The position numbers and the translations under genes are program-made. This document shows, one piece after another, positions 18,195 through 25,291 of a DNA stretch of 64,000 nucleotides (the stretch's first letter is position 1; each line of letters opens with the position of its first letter). Under the pieces are notes generated by a model. That model did no database searches, was not told where the DNA came from, and worked only from the letters and a program-made list of their open reading frames with translations. The stretch comes from Clostridiales bacterium (lineage in GTDB: Bacteria > Bacillota > Clostridia > Saccharofermentanales > Saccharofermentanaceae), in contig JAGCVX010000038.1 of the NCBI GenBank assembly GCA_017962145.1, positions 1 to 64,000 on the forward strand, read 5' to 3'.

Positions 18195-18242
18195 GAAAAC
18201 AGAACTTCTTCTCTGGAAATGAGAAGAGTTCTGTTTTCTTTA
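18195..18242 (+). terminator. Intrinsic terminator after module 2
   Basis: GAAAACAGAACT (18195-18206) pairs with AGTTCTGTTTTC (18227-18238), and TTCTC/GAGAA extends the stem inward, giving one long hairpin with a T-rich 3' arm. It separates module 2 from module 3. Confidence 0.8.
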
Positions 18243-18261
18243 AGTGAAAAATGAAAAGAAT

Positions 18262-18289
18262 TTGACGAAATGGCTTGAATGAATATAAT
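18262..18289 (+). promoter_or_regulatory. Promoter of ABC module 3
   Basis: TTGACG (18262-18267) and a perfect TATAAT (18284-18289) are 16 nt apart. It lies after the module 2 terminator and 50 nt before the third ATPase gene, so module 3 and the kinase can be expressed independently of modules 1 and 2. Confidence 0.8.
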
Positions 18290-18339
18290 ATTGAGGATGT
18301 GGGAACAGACATCAATGTACGAATCAACCGGAGGGCGCC

Positions 18340-19251
18340 ATGGAATATTTACTTGAAACCGATAATATTACGAAAAAGTACGGAAATCTTACCGCAGTCG
18401 ATCATGTCACCATCAAATTACAGCGTGGTGAGATCTATGGTCTGATTGGTCGTAATGGTGCTGGTAAGACTACACTTCTGAAGATGCTGGCAGGTCTTGC
18501 TAAGCCGACAGAAGGTACCTATACCATCTTTGGTGAATCCCAGAAGAATACAGCTAAACTTCGTGACCGTATCGGTGTTCTTATCGAGAGCCCCGGTCTT
18601 TTCCCGAATCTTTCCGCTTTTGATAATATGAAGATAAAAGCGCTGACCCTCGGTATGAACGATGATGCATTTCTCCGTGAACTCTTAAATGACGTTGGCT
18701 TATCTGATGTTGAGAAGAGAAAAGTAAAGCGTTTTTCCATGGGTATGAAGCAGCGTCTCGGAATTGCTATGTCTCTTGTAGGACATCCGGACCTGCTGCT
18801 TCTTGACGAACCGATCAACGGCCTCGATCCGCAGGGTATCGTAGAAGTCCGTGAATTGATCGAGAGACTCAGCAAAGAGAGAAATATCACGATCCTGATC
18901 TCCAGCCATATTCTTGAAGAACTTTCGAAGATCGCGACTCGTTACGGTATCATCCACAACGGTCAGCTGATCGATGAGTTTACACATCAGGAACTGTTGA
19001 AACGATGCAGTGAGCGTATTGAGATCCGTCCTTCTGATCCGACCCGCGCGGTAACGGTCATCGAAGGTATGGGTATAACTGAATTTAAGGTTATTGACAA
19101 TAGTATCATCCAGATTTTTGAGCGACTGGATGACAGTGGTGATATTGTTTTGGAACTGGCAAAGAATAACATCAAGACGTTAAGTGTTGCCGTCAAGAAC
19201 GAAGCCCTTGAAGATTACTATTTGTCCATAACCGGAGGCGCCAAAGCATGA
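18340..19251 (+). CDS. ABC transporter ATP-binding protein, BcrA type, module 3
   Basis: The third 303-residue ATPase: GRNGAGKT (37-44), SMGMKQ signature, LLLLDEPINGLDPQG, ISSHILEEL, and C-terminal ITGGAKA. It is followed by six permease genes and no second ATPase, so this single ATPase probably serves several permease pairs. It overlaps the first permease by 4 nt (ATGA). The codons for its terminal TGG provide the GGAGG used by that permease, as in modules 1 and 2. Confidence 0.95.
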   Translation: MEYLLETDNITKKYGNLTAVDHVTIKLQRGEIYGLIGRNGAGKTTLLKMLAGLAKPTEGTYTIFGESQKNTAKLRDRIGVLIESPGLFPNLSAFDNMKIKALTLGMNDDAFLRELLNDVGLSDVEKRKVKRFSMGMKQRLGIAMSLVGHPDLLLLDEPINGLDPQGIVEVRELIERLSKERNITILISSHILEELSKIATRYGIIHNGQLIDEFTHQELLKRCSERIEIRPSDPTRAVTVIEGMGITEFKVIDNSIIQIFERLDDSGDIVLELAKNNIKTLSVAVKNEALEDYYLSITGGAKA

Positions 19252-20015
19252 TTGCCCTGATTCGGGCCAGACTCTATTCAGTGGTTAAATCCAAAAGCTT
19301 TGCGATTTTTCTTGTTACCATGACCATCTGGGCCTTGTGGAACATAATTGATGCACAGGTTTCTTCTACGATTTCCAATGCAGAGACGGCCTATATATAC
19401 TGGAATATGATCAATTTGTTCGGTATCATTCTGCCGGTTGGTGCCAGTACTTGGTATGGATGCTTTATGCCCCACCATGTCTCGTTTAATGTTCCTTTTC
19501 AGGTTGATGATAAGCACGTCAAATGGGTGGGAATCCTGACAACATATGTTCTTGAAACAGCCGGTTTTCTTGTCTTGATGATCCTCGCTTTTGTGGCCGA
19601 GCATCTGCCGACATGTAAGATGGAGCATTCCTCTGCGGCGACAACGCTGAAAGTGATCCTTGTCATTTTTCTGATTTGCTTTTTCCGGACAGGCTTTGTG
19701 ATCTTCTTTACTGAACTCACCAAAAGCCGTTTGGGCGGAGCACTATTCGGAATTGTATTTGTCTGCGGTGCGGTCCAGGTTTTCAGCTTGGATCTTGAGG
19801 TTCGTATTTACGATTTTCTGGGGATTACAGAGACGACGTTGCCTGTTACTACGCACACGACGTATTTCATTTATTCCACACTTTTGGCGATGGATGATAG
19901 ACACATTACATTTGAGTCGACTCCGATGCTCGGTACATGTCTCTATTTGCTTCTGGTCGGCATGCTTTTTCTGGGACTCACACAGTATCTGATCCAAAAG
20001 CGAGATGTAGAGTAA
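19248..20015 (+). CDS. ABC-2 type permease, module 3 A-type copy 1
   Basis: A 255-residue membrane protein with about six hydrophobic segments. It begins IALIRARLYSVVKSKSF, carries LGITETTLPVTTHTTYFIY in the last outside loop and ends IQKRDVE. The genes at 20836 and 22426 code for the same length and the same landmarks. With its neighbour of the B type (12 nt downstream) it probably forms a heterodimeric channel like LanE/LanG. Confidence 0.9.
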   Translation: MIALIRARLYSVVKSKSFAIFLVTMTIWALWNIIDAQVSSTISNAETAYIYWNMINLFGIILPVGASTWYGCFMPHHVSFNVPFQVDDKHVKWVGILTTYVLETAGFLVLMILAFVAEHLPTCKMEHSSAATTLKVILVIFLICFFRTGFVIFFTELTKSRLGGALFGIVFVCGAVQVFSLDLEVRIYDFLGITETTLPVTTHTTYFIYSTLLAMDDRHITFESTPMLGTCLYLLLVGMLFLGLTQYLIQKRDVE

Positions 20016-20027
20016 AGGGGGCGCGGC

Positions 20028-20822
20028 ATGTATAACATTTTCAAAAAAAACTTGTTCCAGTTACGTCAAGATCGCACCTTCTGGATTGCTGTTACCATTT
20101 TTCTCTTGATCCTTGTGTGGATGACGTCGCCGGTGGATCCGTATCATCGCGTGAAGTATGTAGGAACCAATACTGAACTCATTCGCGTTATGGCTAAGGA
20201 GGATGCAAAATACGAGAGGGTGGAAACGCTTTCGTACTATATCCGAGATCGATTTGCTTCGAACCGAGCCTTGGTGGTCGGCATCGCTTTTTGTTTCGTT
20301 TTCTTTAATAGAGAAAAGAGTTCGAAGTCTTTTGAGAATACTTGTGCGGTGACCAGGGATCGTTTTTCTGTATACTTTGCAAATGTCGCTTCACTGACTA
20401 TGGTGTGCGAGTTGTGTTCTTTCGTAGAGCTTTTGAGTCTGACGATCACGATTCTTTACTCAGGAAAGCATAGAAGTCTGCAGGGGTTAGGTGAACTTTT
20501 TCCTTTCGTCTGTATGCAGTTGATGGTGGTATTGTTCCTGGTTGTGCTGTTTTATGGAGCATATCTGATTACACAGCGAATACTTGTTCCGGTTGTGATA
20601 TTTGCTGTTTGGGATATGAGCGTGCTCGTAACAACTTTTTCTGTTTTTCCGGAAACGGTAAAACAGGTGATTGCTGATACGTCTATTCTCGGGATTATGG
20701 ATAGAGTCATTGCAACGACCAGCTGGTCAGCATGTGCGCGAGGGATGATGATTTTTGTCCCGGCCACGCTTCTATGTATGACGATCACTCTTGTCGTGAT
20801 CCACGCCAGAGATTTGAACTAG
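20028..20822 (+). CDS. ABC-2 type permease, module 3 B-type copy 1
   Basis: A 264-residue membrane protein. Landmarks of the B type: FWI near residue 18, a long first outside loop ending RFASNR, then FNREKSSKSFENTCAVTRDR, a V-rich LITQRILVPVV segment and C-terminal HARDLN. It is the most divergent of the three B-type copies. GGGGGCG serves as a modest ribosome-binding site. Confidence 0.88.
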   Translation: MYNIFKKNLFQLRQDRTFWIAVTIFLLILVWMTSPVDPYHRVKYVGTNTELIRVMAKEDAKYERVETLSYYIRDRFASNRALVVGIAFCFVFFNREKSSKSFENTCAVTRDRFSVYFANVASLTMVCELCSFVELLSLTITILYSGKHRSLQGLGELFPFVCMQLMVVLFLVVLFYGAYLITQRILVPVVIFAVWDMSVLVTTFSVFPETVKQVIADTSILGIMDRVIATTSWSACARGMMIFVPATLLCMTITLVVIHARDLN

Positions 20823-20835
20823 GAGCGAGGAAAAG

Positions 20836-21603
20836 ATGGTTGATCAGATTCGAGCACGTTTTTATGCTATCGTCCGAAGCAAGACATTTCTTTTGGTTCT
20901 TATTGTCTGCGTTTTTTGGGTGCTTTTTGCCACCATCGGCTTATTAACAGGAGATTCTTCGGAACCGATCAATACATCTTATGTTTTCGTTCAAATTACC
21001 CGCCTGTATATAGAAAACGTTCCCATTGGCGCTGCCGGCTGGTATATTTGCTACCGCAAAAGCAGGTACCAGAACCAGATTCCTTGTCAGCAGTACGAGA
21101 TGAAGAGCCTTTTCGGAAACTTTTGTGCGTCAATGTGCATGAGTAATATTTTCATGCTAGGTCACTTCGTATGTGCGATCATTGTGGTCCTGATCATGGG
21201 TGACCGCATTATAGCCTCGAGTTTTTTGAACCTTGCCGGAACAATAGCAGTTCTTTTCTTGATCTCGGTTTCCAGAACAGCGTGGACTTGCCTTTGTACG
21301 GAAATGGTTCGCGATCATGTCGTGGGAACGGTGCTGGGATTGATCTCAAGTACTGCGATTTTGCAGACATTCCTTCTTGATGGGGAAATCAAGGTTTGTG
21401 GTTTGCTGGGAATCAAGGCTTCGTCTTTGCCGGTTACCTCTTACACCACGTACTGTATTCACGAGGCTTTGTTTAAAGGAAACGGTAAAGTTGTGCTCTT
21501 TAATCATATAAATCCATATGCGGCAGTACTGGTTCTGATTGGATTCATAGCTGTGTTTTCTTTGGGTACGGTTCTTCTGGTGCGGAAGAGAGATGTAGCG
21601 TGA
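20836..21603 (+). CDS. ABC-2 type permease, module 3 A-type copy 2
   Basis: A 255-residue membrane protein, starting VDQIRARFYAIVRSKTF and ending VRKRDVA. It shares with the copy at 22426 the stretches NQIPCQQYEMKSLF versus NNVPCQQHDMKSLF and the loop LGIKASSLPVTSYTTYCIH. These two copies are closer to each other than to copy 1, which suggests two rounds of duplication. Confidence 0.9.
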   Translation: MVDQIRARFYAIVRSKTFLLVLIVCVFWVLFATIGLLTGDSSEPINTSYVFVQITRLYIENVPIGAAGWYICYRKSRYQNQIPCQQYEMKSLFGNFCASMCMSNIFMLGHFVCAIIVVLIMGDRIIASSFLNLAGTIAVLFLISVSRTAWTCLCTEMVRDHVVGTVLGLISSTAILQTFLLDGEIKVCGLLGIKASSLPVTSYTTYCIHEALFKGNGKVVLFNHINPYAAVLVLIGFIAVFSLGTVLLVRKRDVA

Positions 21604-21619
21604 AAGGAGGTAGATTCTT

Positions 21620-22411
21620 ATGTATACACTAATTAAAACGCATGTATATAAGCTGGTCCATGACAAACTGTTCTGGATCCTTCTGGGAGTCTGCTTTCTT
21701 TTTCAGTTATGGGCTTTTTCTCCGAGACCCTCGTACGGAACTTTTGTTTATACCGGTCCGAATCCTGCTTTTACGGAGTATGTAAATAAAGTCGGCGCAA
21801 GTGTTGTTACAGAACCAACTTTGCTGGAAAATGTCATAAGACGAGCCATTACTTTGGTGATTACCGCATTTTTCATGTCCTATTCTTTTGTATACTGCAA
21901 CCGGGAAAAGAAGAGCCATGTGTTTGAAAACATATGTGCCATCCACAGTAATCGGACGGAGGTATTCTTCAGTAATATCCTCGCGCAGATGGCTATGGTT
22001 ATTCCGTTTTTCCTGCTCAACAGCCTGAACCTTGTTATTTGGTCACTTTACACTGACCCACATATGGCGATAGGTGATGCACGTATTTTGCTTCCCTACC
22101 TTGTGGGGCTTGTGATCTATGTCTCATTTTTGATCTCACTTTCTTATTCGCTTTATATGCTGACACATCGCGTTCTCGTGCCGGTTGTTGTTTTTCTTTC
22201 GTTCTCCATTAATTCACTGTTTAAGTCAGATGCGAAAGGCGTTCCGGTCCTACAGCAGATTACGCAGTGCAACATAAGCCGGATTCTAAGCAAACTGAAT
22301 TCAATACGCAGCTGGGGAGATTGTCTCAATCTCGCTTTGTATCTTCTGCCTGTGACGATTATCGTTGTGGTATTAACGACAACGGTAGTTCGTCATCGAG
22401 ATCTGGATTAA
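21620..22411 (+). CDS. ABC-2 type permease, module 3 B-type copy 2
   Basis: A 263-residue membrane protein of the B type, with HDKLFWILLGV, VYTGPNPAFTEY in the first outside loop, YCNREKKSHVFENICAI after the second membrane segment, MLTHRVLVPVV, and C-terminal RHRDLD. AAAGGAGG precedes it at good spacing. It resembles copy 3 more than copy 1. Confidence 0.9.
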   Translation: MYTLIKTHVYKLVHDKLFWILLGVCFLFQLWAFSPRPSYGTFVYTGPNPAFTEYVNKVGASVVTEPTLLENVIRRAITLVITAFFMSYSFVYCNREKKSHVFENICAIHSNRTEVFFSNILAQMAMVIPFFLLNSLNLVIWSLYTDPHMAIGDARILLPYLVGLVIYVSFLISLSYSLYMLTHRVLVPVVVFLSFSINSLFKSDAKGVPVLQQITQCNISRILSKLNSIRSWGDCLNLALYLLPVTIIVVVLTTTVVRHRDLD

Positions 22412-22425
22412 GGAGGGCATAGAAA

Positions 22426-23193
22426 ATGGTCAATCAGATTCACGCACGTTTATACGCAATCGTCCGAACTACGTTCTTCAAAGTATTCCTTTCGCTAATG
22501 GTATTATGGACGCTTCTTTCTATCTTTGGATTTTTACACGAAAAACCAACCGTAGAAATGGATACGGCTTATATATTCGTACAGATGACCCAGTTGTATC
22601 TGACACTTCTGCCCATTGCTGTCGGAAGCTGGCATATTCTTTTCCGCAGCACCGGTTTTCAGAATAATGTTCCCTGTCAGCAGCATGACATGAAGAGTCT
22701 TTTCAGCAGTTTTGCCGTATCGATGATCACGAACGCGTTTTTTATGTTGGGATTAAGCATTTGTTCTGTTATCATCATCCTGGGTATGGGAGATCGCCTG
22801 ACTTCCTCAAGTGCATCCTGCATGGCCGAGACGATCCTCATCTTATGCATGATCTCCCTTTCAAGGACAGCATGGTCATGTCTTTGTATTGAAGTTGTCA
22901 GAACTCGCATAGTCGGCGTTTTACTTGCACTTCTTTCTTCTTGCCCGATCCTGCAGTTTTTCCTTATTGACTGGGAAGTGGAAGTACTCAATCTCTTTGG
23001 TATTCATTCTTCCTCTTTGCCCATTACATCGTATAGCTCGTATATGATACATGATTCGTTGTTTTTGCAAAACGGAAAAACAATCTTTTTTGATCGTCTG
23101 GATCCACATATATCGATAGTGGTATTGACTGTATTGATCCTGCTTTTTTCTCTTGGCACGCTGTTTATCGCGACAAGACGAGATGTTGTGTGA
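22426..23193 (+). CDS. ABC-2 type permease, module 3 A-type copy 3
   Basis: A 255-residue membrane protein, starting VNQIHARLYAIVRTTFF, with PCQQHDMKSLF, loop FGIHSSSLPITSYSSYMIH and C-terminal ATRRDVV. Same length and collinear with the other two A-type permeases. AAGGAGG lies upstream, in the 14-nt gap after the preceding gene. Confidence 0.9.
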   Translation: MVNQIHARLYAIVRTTFFKVFLSLMVLWTLLSIFGFLHEKPTVEMDTAYIFVQMTQLYLTLLPIAVGSWHILFRSTGFQNNVPCQQHDMKSLFSSFAVSMITNAFFMLGLSICSVIIILGMGDRLTSSSASCMAETILILCMISLSRTAWSCLCIEVVRTRIVGVLLALLSSCPILQFFLIDWEVEVLNLFGIHSSSLPITSYSSYMIHDSLFLQNGKTIFFDRLDPHISIVVLTVLILLFSLGTLFIATRRDVV

Positions 23194-23209
23194 AAGGAGG
23201 ACGATTCGC

Positions 23210-24001
23210 ATGTATCAGCTTACGAAGATGAATGCATATAAGACACTTCGCGACAGAACATTCTGGATCCTGATCGGAATCTGCCTTCTTATCGAACTGT
23301 GGGTATATGTGCCCCGAGCCGCTTTCGATGTCTTTGTATATACCGGTGCGGATCCGAAATACAACAGATATCTCGAATTCTTCAAAAGAAAAGTGGCGAC
23401 GAATCCTACGTTGATCGATGATGTTCTGAGACGGGGATTCACCCTTCCTACGCTTAGTTTCTTTGCGTCCTATTCCTTTGTGTTTTGCGGAAGAGAGAGA
23501 AAAAGCCGGTTGTTCGAAAACCTTTGCGCGATCAGGAGAGATCGTACGGAAGTATTCTTCGCCAATCTTCTTTGGCTGGTGTTGACGGTGATTCCGTTTC
23601 TTCTGATCAATCAATGCATGCTGGCGATCGCTTCGAAAATATCCGCTCCCGAAAAGACGGTCGGGGATGTTTCAGTCCTTTTCCCGTATTATTTCTCGGT
23701 GTTTGTCGTCGCGGCATTTTTTGCTTCCCTTACCTATTCGGTCTATATGTTGAGCCACTCTTCCGTTCTCCCGGTCGGTATATATGTCTTCTTTTCCACG
23801 ATCTCGCTTTTCCACCCGGCTACGGCGGACGTTCCGGTACTGGGTTATATTACAAAACTGGATCTGATCGATATTGTTCACAAACTGGCTGAGGTGCGTA
23901 CATGGAAAGATTGTTTCAATCTTTCGATATGGTTAATACCTGTTATAATAGTATCTGTTCTGGTCTCGGCTTTCGTAGTACAGAAGAGAGATTTGAAGTA
24001 A
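23210..24001 (+). CDS. ABC-2 type permease, module 3 B-type copy 3
   Basis: A 263-residue membrane protein of the B type: RDRTFWILIGI, VYTGADPKYNRY in the first outside loop, FCGRERKSRLFENLCAI, MLSHSSVLPVG, and C-terminal VQKRDLK. I place the start at ATG 23210 after AAAGGAGG; a longer open frame begins inside the previous gene and would add about 19 residues without support. The kinase gene follows after 10 nt. Confidence 0.9.
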   Translation: MYQLTKMNAYKTLRDRTFWILIGICLLIELWVYVPRAAFDVFVYTGADPKYNRYLEFFKRKVATNPTLIDDVLRRGFTLPTLSFFASYSFVFCGRERKSRLFENLCAIRRDRTEVFFANLLWLVLTVIPFLLINQCMLAIASKISAPEKTVGDVSVLFPYYFSVFVVAAFFASLTYSVYMLSHSSVLPVGIYVFFSTISLFHPATADVPVLGYITKLDLIDIVHKLAEVRTWKDCFNLSIWLIPVIIVSVLVSAFVVQKRDLK

Positions 24002-24011
24002 GGAGAAAGAT

Positions 24012-24941
24012 ATGCTTTATTGGGCAATTGGTGCTACCGTAGCTTTTCTGGCGATCCTGATCGCTTTCATCCAATATCGTAAGCAGATCAAGAAGAACTG
24101 CAGGCAGCTGCGTGTCATGCAGAAGCACTCTTCCAACCAGCGCCTGAGTTCTGAGGTGCCATATAAGGAAGTAAATGAACTGGTCATGCGCGTCAACGAT
24201 ATCTGTAACCGCTATCAGGAAGAAGGTATCGAGATGGAACGCAACGAGAATAACCTCAAGGAAGCCATCGCCAATCTTTCTCACGATATCCGTACGCCGC
24301 TTACTTCTTTGGATGGATATGTCCAGCTCCTGGTCATGTCTGATTCCCAGGAAGAGAAGGATCACTATATGCAGATTATCCAGAACCGTATTTCGAGCCT
24401 GAAGGAGCTTCTGGAGGAACTGTTTACCTATACGAAGATGCAGGATTCGCATTATGAACTCAACTGCGTGCCGATGGATGGCGGTCAGTGTGTCTGTGAG
24501 ACGGTCCTTTCTTTCTATGAAGACTTTGAAACAAGAGGTCTTGAGCCGGAGGTATCTTTCAGTGAAGAGAAACTGATGATCGTCGGCAACGAAGTCGCGC
24601 TTCGCCGTATCGTCCAGAATCTTGTTAAAAATGCACTGGAGCACGGCACGAAGCGTCTGGGATTGACTTTGGATAAGAAGGGTGACAATCTGCATTTCGT
24701 CTGCTTTAACGATAAGAAGGAGACGGAGATCATCGAGGTCGACAAGATCTTTACCCGTTTCTACAAGGGAGATAAGGCAAGAACCTCCACATCTACCGGT
24801 CTGGGACTTGCGATCGCGCAGGGGTTGGTCGAGCGTATGCACGGTGAGATCTCGGCGGCCGTGGAGGGGGAACTGTTTAAGATCGAGTTTACTATTCCTC
24901 TATATAAAGATAGAAGAGAGAAGGGCAAGAGCGAAAGCTGA
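24012..24941 (+). CDS. Sensor histidine kinase with minimal sensor region
   Basis: A 309-residue kinase with one N-terminal membrane segment (about 3-20), no outside domain and no HAMP motif that I can see. The dimerisation/phosphoacceptor box NLSHDIRTPLTSL puts the phospho-histidine at H91. ATP-binding boxes: N box RIVQNLVKNALEHG, F box FTRFYKGDKA, G2 box STGLGLAIAQGLVERMHG. It resembles kinases of lantibiotic and bacitracin response systems that sense through a transporter rather than by their own domain. It closes the module 3 transcript, about 9.5 kb from the likely partner regulator. Confidence 0.93.
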   Translation: MLYWAIGATVAFLAILIAFIQYRKQIKKNCRQLRVMQKHSSNQRLSSEVPYKEVNELVMRVNDICNRYQEEGIEMERNENNLKEAIANLSHDIRTPLTSLDGYVQLLVMSDSQEEKDHYMQIIQNRISSLKELLEELFTYTKMQDSHYELNCVPMDGGQCVCETVLSFYEDFETRGLEPEVSFSEEKLMIVGNEVALRRIVQNLVKNALEHGTKRLGLTLDKKGDNLHFVCFNDKKETEIIEVDKIFTRFYKGDKARTSTSTGLGLAIAQGLVERMHGEISAAVEGELFKIEFTIPLYKDRREKGKSES

Positions 24942-24993
24942 CAGGCCGCTTTCACTGTCTTAGAAAAAAATCGCACAATAATGCGATAGACCA

Positions 24994-25022
24994 TTGACAA
25001 TTAAGTTTTTGAGGTCTAAAAT
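24994..25022 (+). promoter_or_regulatory. Promoter of tRNA-Arg
   Basis: Consensus TTGACA (24994-24999) and TAAAAT (25017-25022) with 17-nt spacing, 33 nt before the tRNA 5' end. Confidence 0.85.
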
Positions 25023-25055
25023 ACATCATGCTGTGTGAAGCACAGTCGCATATTT

Positions 25056-25132
25056 GCGCCCGTAGCTCAACTGGATAGAGTGTCTGACTACGGATCAGAA
25101 GGTTGTGGATTCGATCTCTGCCGGGCGCGCCA
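25056..25132 (+). tRNA. tRNA-Arg (anticodon ACG)
   Basis: The 77-nt gene folds as a cloverleaf: acceptor GCGCCCG with CGGGCGC, anticodon stem TCTGA/TCAGA around loop CTACGGA (anticodon ACG, the A normally read as inosine), T-loop TTCGATC, discriminator G and encoded CCA. It has its own promoter and terminator. Confidence 0.96.
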
Positions 25133-25135
25133 GAT

Positions 25136-25178
25136 GAAACTGTTCCGAAGGATTTTCAGTCGGGACAGTTTCTTTTTT
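25136..25178 (+). terminator. Intrinsic terminator of tRNA-Arg
   Basis: GAAACTGTTCCGA (25136-25148) pairs with TCGGGACAGTTTC (25160-25172), followed by six Ts. Confidence 0.88.
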
Positions 25179-25219
25179 GCCGCCGGACAGCGGATATGCC
25201 GCACAACAAGAAATTATGA

Positions 25220-25248
25220 TTGAAAACTTGCAGGGACTGTGATAAAAT
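25220..25248 (+). promoter_or_regulatory. Promoter of trigger factor
   Basis: TTGAAA (25220-25225) and TAAAAT (25243-25248) with 17-nt spacing, about 44 nt before the tig start. Confidence 0.7.
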
Positions 25249-25291
25249 TACTGTCCGTGTAATTAGCATGTAAAAGATGGAGGAGATACCT

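Noticed and set aside
16341-18339. Lantibiotic precursor peptide genes in the gaps of the ABC island
   Set aside because: The gaps at 16341-16449 and 18155-18339 have no start codon with ribosome-binding site followed by a Cys/Ser/Thr-rich short frame; they hold pyrimidine-rich sequence, a terminator and a promoter.
23153-23209. Upstream extension of the last permease gene
   Set aside because: The added residues overlap the previous gene and lack a ribosome-binding site; ATG 23210 has AAAGGAGG and gives the same length as its paralogue.
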